From Devosia psychrophila (GTDB taxonomy: Bacteria; Pseudomonadota; Alphaproteobacteria; Rhizobiales; Devosiaceae): a stretch of DNA of 64,000 bases. Below, piece after piece: positions 24,725 to 33,692 of this stretch. Each line of letters begins with the position of its first letter. Position 1 is the stretch's first letter. The position numbers and the translations under genes are program-made. The stretch is from NCBI RefSeq assembly GCF_000971275.1, contig NZ_LAPV01000235.1:1-64000 (forward strand), in the 5' to 3' direction. Under the pieces are notes generated by a model that saw only the letters and a program-made list of their open reading frames with translations, was not told the DNA's origin and ran no database searches.

Positions 24725-26248
24725 ATGCAGGACTATGTCCGCCGTATTCTCACTTCGTCGGTTTATGAAGTCGCGGAGCAAACGCCGCTCGACACCATGA
24801 ACCTGCTATCGGCGCGCCTTGGGGCCAAGGTGCTGCTGAAGCGCGAGGATATGCAGCCGGTGTTCTCGTTCAAGATCCGTGGTGCGCATAATCGGATTGC
24901 GCAACTGACCGAGGCAGAGCGTGCGCGTGGCGTGATCTGTGCCTCGGCCGGCAATCATGCGCAGGGCGTGGCTTTGTCGGCGTCGCGGCTGGGCATTCGC
25001 GCCATTGTCGTCATGCCCACCACCACGCCGACCATCAAGGTCGGTGCGGTGCGCCGGCTGGGTGGGGAGGTCGTGCTGTTTGGCGACGGCTTCGACGCGG
25101 CGCGCGGCCATGCGGCTGACCTGGCCGAAAAGCATGGTTATGTGGTCGTGCACCCGTTTGACGATCCCGACGTCATTGCTGGCCAAGGCACAATCGGCAT
25201 GGAATTGCTGCGCCAGCATCCGGGTGAAATCGGCGCCATCTATGTGCCCGTAGGCGGTGGCGGATTGGCGGCCGGCATTGCAGCTTTCGTCAAATTTCTG
25301 CGCCCCGAAATTCGCGTTATCGGGGTCGAGCCGGAGGAGGCCGCCAGCATGAAGGCCGCCATTGCGGCAGGTCATCCGGTGGCGCTGGATCAGGTCGGCC
25401 TGTTCGCTGATGGCGTCGCCGTGCGCCAGGTCGGCGACGAGACGTTCCGGATTTGCCGCGAGTTGCTCGACGATATCGTCACCGTGACCGCCGACGAAAT
25501 CTGTGCCGCGATCAAGGATATTTTCGACGACATGCGGGCCATTGCCGAACCCGCTGGCGCGCTAGCGCTGGCCGGGTTGCGGCGTCAGGTGGAAACCGGC
25601 GTGGCGCCGAAAGGTGCGCTGATCGCCATCAATTCTGGCGCAAATGTCAATTTCGACCGGCTGCGCTATGTGGCCGAACGCGCCGAGATCGGCGAGCGGG
25701 CAGAGGCGCTGCTCAGCGTCGAAATTCCGGAACAGCCCGGCAGCTATCGCGCCTTTATTCGCTTGCTCGGCCAGCGCTCGATCACCGAGTTCAACTATCG
25801 CTACGCGCATGGCGCCAAGGCCCGCATTTTTGTCGGCATCAAGCTCAGCGGTGGCGACGTCGAAAAGCAGGAGATCATCGCCCTGCTGCAAGGCCACGGC
25901 CTGGGCGTGCTCGACCTGACCGACAACGAGGTCGCAAAACTACACGTCCGCCATATGGTTGGCGGCAGGGTTGCCGATCTCAACGATGAGGTCGTCTATC
26001 GCTTCCAGTTTCCCGAGCGACCCGGCGCCCTGCTGAAATTCCTCGAAGGGCTCAACGACGAGTGGAACATCTCGCTATTCCACTATCGCAATCACGGCGC
26101 CGATTATGGCCGCGTACTGGTCGGCATCCAGGTGCCGGCGGCCACCCGCGCCGATTTTATCGCCCATATCGAAGCCATCGGCTTTCCCTATTGGGACGAG
26201 ACCAACAACCCGGCCTACCGTCAGTTTCTCGATCACGATCGCGGTTAA
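24725..26248 (+). CDS. ilvA: Threonine ammonia-lyase (threonine deaminase)
   Basis: A 507-residue PLP enzyme making 2-oxobutanoate from threonine for isoleucine synthesis. The PLP lysine is in PVFSFKIRGAHNR, the phosphate-binding loop in VGGGGLAAG and the C-terminal serine-glycine in INSGANVNFD. Two ACT-like regulatory domains follow (about 330-410 and 425-500: LSVEIPEQPGSYRAF and FQFPERPGALLKFL), the biosynthetic, isoleucine-inhibited form. Start at 24725 (MQDYVRRILTS) is chosen over an open frame 105 bp longer because the family begins there. Confidence 0.95.
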   Translation: MQDYVRRILTSSVYEVAEQTPLDTMNLLSARLGAKVLLKREDMQPVFSFKIRGAHNRIAQLTEAERARGVICASAGNHAQGVALSASRLGIRAIVVMPTTTPTIKVGAVRRLGGEVVLFGDGFDAARGHAADLAEKHGYVVVHPFDDPDVIAGQGTIGMELLRQHPGEIGAIYVPVGGGGLAAGIAAFVKFLRPEIRVIGVEPEEAASMKAAIAAGHPVALDQVGLFADGVAVRQVGDETFRICRELLDDIVTVTADEICAAIKDIFDDMRAIAEPAGALALAGLRRQVETGVAPKGALIAINSGANVNFDRLRYVAERAEIGERAEALLSVEIPEQPGSYRAFIRLLGQRSITEFNYRYAHGAKARIFVGIKLSGGDVEKQEIIALLQGHGLGVLDLTDNEVAKLHVRHMVGGRVADLNDEVVYRFQFPERPGALLKFLEGLNDEWNISLFHYRNHGADYGRVLVGIQVPAATRADFIAHIEAIGFPYWDETNNPAYRQFLDHDRG

Positions 26249-26294
26249 AACCGGGAGTGTCACAATCGTGTCGTCGGCGCTATGCTGCAGTAAA

Positions 26295-26393
26295 TCGACA
26301 ATAGAGGCGACACGTCGCTTTGTGGCCAGAATCTATTGCAATTCAATGCCCAAGGACCCATCTGCCGCCCACGGGCGTTGGCTCTACTGTCGA
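26295..26393. repeat. Long-range inverted repeat between ilvA and the next gene
   Basis: TCGACAATAGAG (26295-26306) and CTCTACTGTCGA (26382-26393) are complementary at 11 of 12 positions, with a short CGCCC/GGGCG hairpin between them. It could fold as an RNA or be the ends of a small degenerate element. Confidence 0.4.
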
Positions 26394-26436
26394 TAGGCGC
26401 TCACCCGACCAACTATAACAAATGCCGGAGAAGACG

Positions 26437-27696
26437 ATGAGGACCAACCAGACTGCCCGCCTGCTGCTGCTGAGCAGCGTCGCGACCGCCGCCCTGATGA
26501 GCCCAGCCATGGCGCTGGACGCACAGGTGTTCGTTGATCGCGTTGCCGAGGTCTACAAGCATATTGGCTATGATCTCAGCTTTGGCGCGGCGACGCTGGA
26601 TGGCGATACCGTCACTGTCGATGGCGTGACGGTTGGCTTTGTCGGCGCCAGTGCCGACACGATGGAGCCGATGACCTTTGACACCGAACTGACCTTTTCC
26701 GGCGTCGCCGAAGGCACCGATGGCAGCTACACCGTCGAGTCGCTGACCATTCCCGATATCGATACCGAATTTGCCAGCGCGCCCGAGCCAGTTGGCCACG
26801 TCACCGCCAGCGATATTCGCGCTGATAGCCTTTATATCCCCACTGGCGAGACCGTGCCCGCCGTGATGTTACTGCAACTGGTCGGATCGCTGAGCAGCGG
26901 CTCGGTCGTCGTGACGCGCGATGGCGAGGAAGTGTTCTCGGTCGAAGGCATGGACGCCACCTCGACCTTCACTCCGTCGCAGGGCACTGCCGATCTCGTG
27001 GATCTCAAGTCCGTGCTGAACATCTCCGGCATTTCGCTCGACCTGTCGACCGTCGGCGAAGAAGACCCGTCGGCGGCGGCGACCATCGAGGCGCTCGGCC
27101 TGACGTCCATAACCGGCGACATTACCCAGGATTTGGAATGGTCGATGGCTGACGGCCATATGGCATTGAACGAATTCCTGTTCGACTTCGCCGATGTTGG
27201 CGCGCTCAACCTGACGGCCGATTTCACCGGGCTGACCCCGGCTGTGCTCGACCAGCTTTATGCCATGCAGGCCGCGATGGGGACGACTGGCGATGCAGCG
27301 CCGACCGACGAGCAGGCCCAGGCACAGATGATGCAGGGCATGGCCATCATGCAGGGCGTCAATATCGTCAACACCTCGGTGCGCTATGACGACGCTTCGC
27401 TGGCGGGCAAGCTGCTCGACTATTTCGCCGAGCAGTCCGGCACTGATCGCGCCACGTTTGTCACGGGCCTCAAGGCGCAACTGCCGCTGATGCTGGCTGG
27501 TACCGGCATTCCGGCGCTGAACGATGTGGTTATCCCACCAGTCGAGGCCTTCCTCGACGATCCGCAGAGCCTTGAAATCAAGGTTGCGCCGCCGTCGCCG
27601 ACCTCGCTGCTGGTGCTGATGGCCGCTGCCGCCAACCCGGCCGGCCTGATCACCGCGCTCGGACTTGCCGTCGAAGCCAACACTGCCGACGAATAA
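26437..27696 (+). CDS. Exported protein of unknown function
   Basis: A 419-residue protein with a clear signal peptide (MRTNQTARLLLLSSVATAAL, cleavage after AMA). The mature part is acidic, rich in Asp, Thr and Val, and has repeated beta-strand-like patterns of the type GDTVTVDGVTVGF and GSYTVESLTIPDI, with few aromatic residues and no cysteine. No catalytic motif is seen. It may be a periplasmic or surface beta-rich protein; I do not recognise the family. ATG at 26437 is preferred to 26422 because it gives a standard leader. A terminator follows. Confidence 0.75.
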   Translation: MRTNQTARLLLLSSVATAALMSPAMALDAQVFVDRVAEVYKHIGYDLSFGAATLDGDTVTVDGVTVGFVGASADTMEPMTFDTELTFSGVAEGTDGSYTVESLTIPDIDTEFASAPEPVGHVTASDIRADSLYIPTGETVPAVMLLQLVGSLSSGSVVVTRDGEEVFSVEGMDATSTFTPSQGTADLVDLKSVLNISGISLDLSTVGEEDPSAAATIEALGLTSITGDITQDLEWSMADGHMALNEFLFDFADVGALNLTADFTGLTPAVLDQLYAMQAAMGTTGDAAPTDEQAQAQMMQGMAIMQGVNIVNTSVRYDDASLAGKLLDYFAEQSGTDRATFVTGLKAQLPLMLAGTGIPALNDVVIPPVEAFLDDPQSLEIKVAPPSPTSLLVLMAAAANPAGLITALGLAVEANTADE

Positions 27697-27701
27697 AACC
27701 C

Positions 27702-27736
27702 TCCGGAGCGGTGCATTTGTCCCGCTCCGGAATTCT
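27702..27736 (+). terminator. Terminator after the exported protein gene
   Basis: TCCGGAGCGG (27702-27711) and CCGCTCCGGA (27722-27731) form a perfect 10-bp stem followed by ATTCTT. The T run is short, so efficiency is uncertain. Confidence 0.65.
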
Positions 27737-27778
27737 TGACGTGAAAACTTCACCAATCCGCACTATATCGGCGTGACC

Positions 27779-28483
27779 ATGAATGACATGTCGCCCCTCG
27801 CTCCTCGCAGTCTCAGCCACATTACCGATTGGGTGTTCGATCTCGACAACACCCTCTATCCGCGCACCTGCAACTTGTTCGCGCAGATCGATATCCGCAT
27901 CACTAACTATGTGATGGATGTTACGCAGCTCGATTTCGACGCGGCGCGGAGCCTGCAGAAGAGCTATTACCGAGACTTCGGCACCACGCTGAACGGGCTG
28001 ATGACCCGCCACACTATCGATCCCGATCACTTTCTCAACAACGTCCACGCCATCGACTATGCACCGGTCGATGCCCATCCTGACCTCGTCGAGGCTATTC
28101 GCGCCTTGCCCGGGCGCAAGTTCATCCTGACCAATGGCGACGTCGGCCATGCCCGTTCGGTGCTGAAACGCCTGGGTGGCGATGACCTGTTCGAGCATGT
28201 GCATGACATCCGCGCCATGACCTATGTGCCCAAGCCGCACAAGGCGGCCTATGACGGGTTCTTTGCGCTGCACGATATCGACCCAACCCGCGCCGTGATG
28301 TTCGACGATCTCGAAAAGAACCTCGTGGTGCCGCATGACGTCGGCATGTCCACCGTGCAGGTGGTGGCCGGTCCCGACTTCGTGCACGAGCAAGTCGATG
28401 CCTGGGAACTCGACCGCGCCATCGGCCCGCATGTGCATCACGTCACCGATGACCTAGCCAAGTTTTTGCGCGAGCGGCCCTGA
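27779..28483 (+). CDS. HAD-family pyrimidine 5'-nucleotidase
   Basis: A 234-residue HAD phosphatase. Motif I is WVFDLDNTLYPRTCN, motif II is FILTNGD, the motif III lysine is in YVPKPHKAAY and motif IV is AVMFDDLEKN. This matches the alphaproteobacterial SDT1-like pyrimidine 5'-nucleotidases, which dephosphorylate UMP and CMP and are usually found near argB in this order. Start at 27779 (MNDMSPLAP) rather than the GTG six bases upstream. Confidence 0.92.
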   Translation: MNDMSPLAPRSLSHITDWVFDLDNTLYPRTCNLFAQIDIRITNYVMDVTQLDFDAARSLQKSYYRDFGTTLNGLMTRHTIDPDHFLNNVHAIDYAPVDAHPDLVEAIRALPGRKFILTNGDVGHARSVLKRLGGDDLFEHVHDIRAMTYVPKPHKAAYDGFFALHDIDPTRAVMFDDLEKNLVVPHDVGMSTVQVVAGPDFVHEQVDAWELDRAIGPHVHHVTDDLAKFLRERP

Positions 28484-28484
28484 G

Positions 28485-28853
28485 CTACATATTGTTCAGG
28501 TGCAGGATGTTGCCGTCCGGGTCCTTGAACCAGACCATCTTGAAATCACCGCCCGAGTGGATACCGTCCTTGTAGTCCATGCCGGGATAGTGCTCGAAGC
28601 GAACGCCCTTCGCCCGCAGATCGGCGACGATGGTCTCGATTTCGTCGCCGACGCCCCAGACCACCGCATTGGCCATGTTTGTGCCGGCGAAGTCTGACTT
28701 ATAGACCACGAGCGTCGTGGCACCGGTCTGGAACTGCATCACATTGTCATTGCCTTCGACCAGATCGAGGCCGAGCGTGTTGGCATAGAAGTCCTTGGCG
28801 CGGGCCATGTCGGTGACGGCGACTATGGCGGCAGAATCCTGGTGCTTGAGCAT
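28485..28853 (-). CDS. VOC-family (glyoxalase/dioxygenase fold) protein
   Basis: A 122-residue two-module VOC protein: AIVAVTDMARAKDFYANTLG at the start and GGDFKMVWFKDPDGNILHL at the end, with one possible metal-binding set (residues in IVAV/MQFQ and FKDPDGN). Substrate unknown. ATG at 28853 gives the usual family start. It converges with the nucleotidase gene, 1 bp between the stops. Confidence 0.85.
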   Translation of the reverse strand: MLKHQDSAAIVAVTDMARAKDFYANTLGLDLVEGNDNVMQFQTGATTLVVYKSDFAGTNMANAVVWGVGDEIETIVADLRAKGVRFEHYPGMDYKDGIHSGGDFKMVWFKDPDGNILHLNNM

Positions 28854-28991
28854 TTCGCATCCTTTCCTGTGTGCCTGATGCAACGCCGTGGGCGGCGCCT
28901 CGTTCAATGACGAATGGCAAGCGGCTTTACAGACAGCCGGCGCAACTTTAACTTCATCGGCAACTACCGATGCAAAATTAGGAACACTGCT

Positions 28992-29981
28992 ATGGAATAT
29001 CGTCGCTTGGGCAAATCCGGCCTCAAGGTCAGCGAACTGTCGCTGGGCAGCTGGGTCACTTTCTCGAAGCAGGTGGACGAAAAAGAAGCCCTGTCGCTTA
29101 TGAGCCTGGCCTATGACGAAGGCGTCAACTTCTTCGACAATGCCGAAGGCTATGAGGCCGGAGAATCCGAAGCGCTGATGGGTGCCGCACTCAGCAAGCT
29201 GGGCTGGAGCCGTGACAGCTACTCGGTTTCGTCGAAGGTATTCTGGGGTGGCGAAAAGCCGACGCAGAAGGGCCTCAGCCGCAAGCATGTGACCGAAGCC
29301 GCCCATGCGGCGTTAAAGCGGCTGCAGGTGGACTATCTGGACCTCTATTTCTGCCATCGCCCCGACATCGATACACCGATCGAGGAAACCGTGTGGGCGA
29401 TGCATAACCTGATCACCCAAGGCAAGGTGCTGTATTGGGGCACGTCGGAATGGAACGCCCAGCAGCTCACCGAGGCATGGGCCTTTGCCCGCGCCAACAG
29501 CCTGATCGGCCCAGCCATGGAGCAGCCGCAGTACAACCTGTTCACCCGCGAGAAGGTCGAGCATGACTACCTGCCGCTGTATGACCTGATGGGCCTCGGC
29601 ACCACGATCTGGTCGCCGCTCGCCTCGGGCGCGCTGACCGGCAAATACAATGACGGCATCCCCGAAGACAGCCGGATGAACTTGCCGGGCTATGAATGGC
29701 TCAAGACGGAATGGACCAGCGAAGAGGGCAAGGCCAAGCTGGAACAGATCAAGCAGCTGGCGGCGCTGGCCAAGGAAATCGGCCTGCCGGTGCATCACCT
29801 GGCACTGCTGTGGTGCCTGTCCAACCCGCACGTCTCGACGGTCATTCTCGGCGCATCGAAAAAATCCCAGCTCGCGGACAATCTCTCGGCGTTGAAGTCC
29901 AAGGCCAAGCTGACCCCCGACGTGGCGGAAAAAATCGAAGCTATCATGGGCAACAAGCCCAAGGCGTTTGAGCGGTATTGA
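28992..29981 (+). CDS. Aldo-keto reductase of the potassium-channel beta-subunit type
   Basis: A 329-residue AKR. The start MEYRRLGKSGLKVSELSLGS is typical; catalytic tetrad residues are D and Y in FFDNAEGYEAGESE, K in VSSKVFWGG and H in YLDLYFCHRPDID. NADPH binding is supported by VILGASKKSQLADNL. Length and sequence fit the AKR6/AKR14 Kv-beta-like group (YghZ-like), which reduces aldehydes such as methylglyoxal. Nothing in the neighbourhood narrows the substrate. Confidence 0.93.
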   Translation: MEYRRLGKSGLKVSELSLGSWVTFSKQVDEKEALSLMSLAYDEGVNFFDNAEGYEAGESEALMGAALSKLGWSRDSYSVSSKVFWGGEKPTQKGLSRKHVTEAAHAALKRLQVDYLDLYFCHRPDIDTPIEETVWAMHNLITQGKVLYWGTSEWNAQQLTEAWAFARANSLIGPAMEQPQYNLFTREKVEHDYLPLYDLMGLGTTIWSPLASGALTGKYNDGIPEDSRMNLPGYEWLKTEWTSEEGKAKLEQIKQLAALAKEIGLPVHHLALLWCLSNPHVSTVILGASKKSQLADNLSALKSKAKLTPDVAEKIEAIMGNKPKAFERY

Positions 29982-30013
29982 TCTCGACGATACATCCCGC
30001 CCACAATTTTTTT

Positions 30014-30086
30014 CCCTCGGGCTCGACCCGAGGGCCACCCTCAGCACGGCACAAGCCGCGAAAGACCCTCGGATCAAGTCCGAGGG
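30014..30086. repeat. Two REP-like palindromes
   Basis: Two 21-bp hairpins with the same CCCTCGG/CCGAGGG arms lie at 30014-30034 and 30066-30086, differing only in the loop side. They are intergenic and of the sort that is dispersed through rhizobial genomes. Confidence 0.75.
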
Positions 30087-30167
30087 AAAATCGGTGGGCG
30101 TGGATTGTTGCCAATCCTTACCACTCGGTAACTTCCACGCTCCATCGCTCCCCGATACAATCATCCC

Positions 30168-32045
30168 ATGACCGATCTCCCCGGGCGCCGCCCGCCGCCT
30201 ACGCCTGACAAAGCTCCCACATTCCGCGAACGCCTTGAAAACCTGCGCCATCTTGGCCGATTGGTGGCGCAGATCTGGCGCACCAGCCGCTCGATGACGT
30301 CAGCCAGCATTGGCCTGCGACTGATCGCGTCGTTGCAGCCCGTCGCCGTGCTGTATGCCGCCAAGCTGATCGTCGACGAGGTGGTGCGGTTGACCGGCGT
30401 GCAACCGCCCGGCCCCGGTTTCCTGGACTGGTGGCAAAGCGGCGAGTTGAACCACGTGTTCCTGCTGCTAGCTTTGGAATTTGCGCTGGTGCTGGCCAAT
30501 GACCTGATTGCCCGTGCCACCGGGCTGGTCGATTCGATCCTGTCGGAACTGCATTCCAACCAGGTCAGCGTCGAGCTTATGGCGCATGCCGCCCGGCTCG
30601 ACCTGATGCATTTCGAGTCCGCCGAATATCAGGACCGGCTTGAGAGAGCGCGACGGCAGGCGGCGGGACGCAATGCGCTGCTGAGCCAGATGTTCGGCCA
30701 GGCGCAGGACATGATCACCGTGGTCACGCTGGCCGGTGGCCTGTTCTTTTACGCACCGTGGTTGGTCCTGCTGCTGCCCCTGAGTTTCGTGCCCGCCATC
30801 TGGGGTGAGACGCGGTTCAATACGCTGGCCTATTTCATGAGCCGCTGGCGCACGCCGGAGCGGCGCGAGCTGGAATATATCCGCTATATCGGGGCCAGCG
30901 CCGAGACGGCCAAGGAGCTCAAGCTGTTCGGGCTTGGCGATTTCCTGATCGCCCGCTTCAAGCAGCTGGCGCAGACCATTTATGTCGAGAACCGATCCCT
31001 CTCGACGCAGCGCGCCGTCTGGGGTGCGCTGTTTTCGTCGATCTCGTCGCTGACATATTATGGCGCCTACGCCTTCATCGTCTGGCGCACCGTGACCGGC
31101 GATTTCTCCATCGGCGACCTGGCATTCCTGTCCGGCTCGTTCCTGCGGCTCAACGGCTTGTTCCAAAAAATCCTGCTCGGGTTTACCGCCATTGCGGGGC
31201 AGTCGATGTATCTGGACGACCTGTTTTCGTTCTTTGAAATCGAACCGACCATTCTGTCGCCGGTAAGTCCGAAGCCGTTCCCCCAGCCGATCCGGCGGGG
31301 CATCAGCTTCGAGAATGTCGGCTTCCGCTATCCCGATACCGAAGGCTGGGCGATCCGGCACCTGAGCTTCACGCTGATGGCGGGCGAGACGCTGGCACTG
31401 GTGGGGGAAAACGGCGCCGGCAAGACCACCATCGTCAAGCTGCTGACGCGGCTTTACGACCCCGGCGAGGGGCGCATTACCGTTGACGGGATCGACCTCA
31501 AGGACTTCGCCGTCGGCGATATCCACGCCCATATCGGCGTGATCTTCCAGGACTTTATCCGCTACAGCCTGTCGGCCCGCGAGAATATCGGCGTCGGACG
31601 CATCGAGGACCAGGACGACATGGCGCGGATCGGTGATGCAGCCGAGCGCAGCCTTGCCGATGCGGTGATAGCCAAGTTGCCGGAAGGATACGACCAGCAG
31701 CTTGGCCGCCTGTTCAAGAAGGGCCGCGACCTATCTGGCGGGGAATGGCAGAAGGTCGCCATCGCCCGAGCCTATATGCGCGACGCGGACCTGATTATCC
31801 TCGACGAGCCTACTGCAGCGCTCGACGCCAAAGCGGAATCCGAAGTGTTTTCGCGGTTCAAGAGCCTGGCGTCAGGCAAGACGGCGGTGATCATCTCGCA
31901 CCGGTTCTCGACGGTGCGGATGGCGGATCGAATCCTGGTGCTGGAGAATGGCGCGATCCTCGAGTCAGGGTCGCATGAGGAGCTGCTGGGCCTGCGCGGA
32001 CGGTATGCGGAGCTGTTCGAGCTGCAGGCGGCCGGGTATCGGTAA
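30168..32045 (+). CDS. ABC exporter, fused membrane and ATPase domains
   Basis: A 625-residue half-transporter. Residues about 30-340 form the type IV exporter membrane domain with some six helices; residues 380-610 are the nucleotide-binding domain with Walker A GENGAGKTT, signature DLSGGEWQKVAIARA, Walker B LIILDEPTAALD and H-loop ISHRFSTV. It would work as a homodimer. The substrate is unknown; similar stand-alone proteins are annotated as lipid or multidrug exporters. Palindromic repeats flank it on both sides. Confidence 0.92.
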   Translation: MTDLPGRRPPPTPDKAPTFRERLENLRHLGRLVAQIWRTSRSMTSASIGLRLIASLQPVAVLYAAKLIVDEVVRLTGVQPPGPGFLDWWQSGELNHVFLLLALEFALVLANDLIARATGLVDSILSELHSNQVSVELMAHAARLDLMHFESAEYQDRLERARRQAAGRNALLSQMFGQAQDMITVVTLAGGLFFYAPWLVLLLPLSFVPAIWGETRFNTLAYFMSRWRTPERRELEYIRYIGASAETAKELKLFGLGDFLIARFKQLAQTIYVENRSLSTQRAVWGALFSSISSLTYYGAYAFIVWRTVTGDFSIGDLAFLSGSFLRLNGLFQKILLGFTAIAGQSMYLDDLFSFFEIEPTILSPVSPKPFPQPIRRGISFENVGFRYPDTEGWAIRHLSFTLMAGETLALVGENGAGKTTIVKLLTRLYDPGEGRITVDGIDLKDFAVGDIHAHIGVIFQDFIRYSLSARENIGVGRIEDQDDMARIGDAAERSLADAVIAKLPEGYDQQLGRLFKKGRDLSGGEWQKVAIARAYMRDADLIILDEPTAALDAKAESEVFSRFKSLASGKTAVIISHRFSTVRMADRILVLENGAILESGSHEELLGLRGRYAELFELQAAGYR

Positions 32046-32059
32046 CAAGCAGCAAGAAT

Positions 32060-32175
32060 ACCCCCACCCAGCCTCCCCCTGAAAAGGGGGAGGAATCCGG
32101 CCGGTGAGTGAGACAAGATTGCGCCAGATACTCGATAGAGCTCCTCCCCTTTCAGGGGGAGGTTGGGTGGGGGTA
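32060..32175. repeat. Inverted pair of C-rich palindromic repeats
   Basis: A 35-bp unit starting TACCCCCACCCAGCCTCCCC at 32060 is repeated in inverse orientation at 32141-32175 with only one or two changes. Each unit has an internal CCTCCCC/GGGGAGG hairpin. The pair fills the space between the convergent ABC exporter and the AcuI-like gene, where it may act as terminator or mRNA stabiliser. The same unit type recurs at 62415. Confidence 0.85.
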
Positions 32176-32189
32176 CCCCAAAGAGGGCT

Positions 32190-33179
32190 CTACCGCAGCT
32201 TCACCAGCACGCGTCCTTTCACCTCACCCGCCAATATCCGCCCCCCAGCCTCCGGCAGTCCTTCCAACCCGATCTCCTCGACCAGCCCTGCATAAGCCTT
32301 GGCGTCGAACAGTTCGCCCAGCCGCTTCCATGCGGCAACGCGCGGCTCCATCGGGCGCATGACGCTGTCGATGCCGATCAGGGTTACGCCTCGGAGGATG
32401 AATGGCAGCACCGTCGTGGGCAGGTCGGTACCGCCGGCCATGCCGATGCTAGCGACGACGCCGTCGTAATGTACCTGCTTCAAAACCTTGCCGAGCAGCG
32501 GGCCGCCGACATTGTCGATGGCGCCGGCCCAGCGGGCGGCTTCGAGCGGCTTGTCCGGCCCGCTGATGAAATCCTGCCGGTCAACCGCAGTCGTTGCCCC
32601 AAGTGCCTTCAATGCCTCTGCATGTTGTGGTCGACCAGACAAAGCCGCGACTTCGTAGCCGAGCTTGGCCAGAAGCGAGATCGCGATGGTACCAACCCCG
32701 CCTGCCGCGCCGGTGACCAGGATCGGGCCGATAGTCTTGCTGACGCCCGCCGCCTCCAGGCGATCTATCGCCAGCATAGCCGTCAAGCCCGCCGTGCCCA
32801 GCACCATTGCATCGCGCGGCGAGAGGCCCTTGGGCATGGGCACCAGCCAGTCGCCATTGACGCGCGCTTTTTCGGCATAGCCGCCCCACTGGGTTTCGCC
32901 GACGCGCCAGCCGGTTAGTAGAACCTTGTCGCCCTTGTGATAGCGCCAGTCGTCACTGGCGCTGACCGTGCCGGAAAAGTCGATCCCGGCAACATGGGGA
33001 TAGTCGCGGACCATGTTGCCGGCGCCAGTCAGCACCATCCCATCCTTGTAGTTGAGGCCGGCCCATTCAATGTCGACCGTGACATTGCCCTTGGGCAGGC
33101 GGGCCTCATCCAGCTCCTGGACGGCTGACGTTACCTTGCCGTCGGCATGCTTGTCGGTCAGCAATGCTCGGAAACTCAT
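32190..33179 (-). CDS. acuI: AcuI/YhdH-type NADPH:quinone or acryloyl-CoA reductase
   Basis: A 329-residue zinc-free medium-chain dehydrogenase/reductase. The start MSFRALLTDKHADGKVTSAV, the motifs NYKDGMVLTGAGNMVRDYP and VTGAAGGVGTIAISLLAKLG (nucleotide loop) and LIGIDSVMRPMEPR match the AcuI/YhdH branch. AcuI reduces acryloyl-CoA to propionyl-CoA and detoxifies acrylate. The gene symbol is a best guess within that branch. It is divergent from an ArsR-type regulator. Confidence 0.85.
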   Translation of the reverse strand: MSFRALLTDKHADGKVTSAVQELDEARLPKGNVTVDIEWAGLNYKDGMVLTGAGNMVRDYPHVAGIDFSGTVSASDDWRYHKGDKVLLTGWRVGETQWGGYAEKARVNGDWLVPMPKGLSPRDAMVLGTAGLTAMLAIDRLEAAGVSKTIGPILVTGAAGGVGTIAISLLAKLGYEVAALSGRPQHAEALKALGATTAVDRQDFISGPDKPLEAARWAGAIDNVGGPLLGKVLKQVHYDGVVASIGMAGGTDLPTTVLPFILRGVTLIGIDSVMRPMEPRVAAWKRLGELFDAKAYAGLVEEIGLEGLPEAGGRILAGEVKGRVLVKLR

Positions 33180-33297
33180 GGTTCGACTCCCTTGATGTTT
33201 GGCGCAACTTGGCATGATGGGCCGCGAGGGACCACCCTCTGGCGCGAGGCGGCAAAGCGCCTTACCTGTTAAACAAGCAAGCCCAAGAGTTTCCGAA

Positions 33298-33612
33298 GTG
33301 ACCACGCCAAGCGACGCCCAGATCAACGTCATCGCCGAAACCTACCGCCTGCTCGGCGATCCGACCCGGTTGCGCGTGCTGCTAGCGTGCCTCTCCCAAC
33401 CCATCGCAGTCGGCGATATCGCCAAGGCGGTCAACGCTTCGCCGTCCTCGGTCAGCCACCATCTGCGGCTGCTGCGTAGCGCCCGGCTGGTGCGGGGAAC
33501 GCGGCGCAACAAGCAGGTGTTCTACGAGACGGCGGACCAACACATCGCCCACATGCTCACCGACATGATCGAGCATGCGATGGAAGAGCATGACGACAGC
33601 AGCGACACATGA
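33298..33612 (+). CDS. ArsR/SmtB-family metal-responsive repressor
   Basis: A 104-residue winged-helix regulator: YRLLGDPTRLRVLLACLSQP, then DIAKAVNASPSSVSHHLRLL (recognition helix) and a C-terminal helix HIAHMLTDMIEHAMEEHDD whose His/Asp/Glu set fits an alpha-5 zinc or cobalt site as in SmtB/CzrA. GTG at 33298 with AAGAG upstream is chosen as start; the frame is open further but without similarity. The CDF exporter 80 bp downstream is the obvious target. Confidence 0.9.
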   Translation: MTTPSDAQINVIAETYRLLGDPTRLRVLLACLSQPIAVGDIAKAVNASPSSVSHHLRLLRSARLVRGTRRNKQVFYETADQHIAHMLTDMIEHAMEEHDDSSDT

Positions 33613-33639
33613 GCGCAGGCAACACCCGACAATTGCCTT

Positions 33640-33665
33640 TATCTGCACATATGATCATGCATTCA
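33640..33665. promoter_or_regulatory. Possible metal-repressor operator before the CDF gene
   Basis: The gap between arsR and the exporter gene holds an AT-rich stretch with the palindrome ATGATCAT followed by ATGCAT, in the usual place of an ArsR/SmtB-type operator. The dyad is imperfect and the call rests mainly on position. Confidence 0.35.
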
Positions 33666-33692
33666 TGTTAATGACATTCGAGGAGCGTGGCG

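Noticed and set aside
27736..27769. Promoter TTGACG ... TATATC before the pyrimidine nucleotidase gene
   Set aside because: The spacing is 22 bp, too long for a sigma-70 promoter; a shorter alternative has a poor -10 box.
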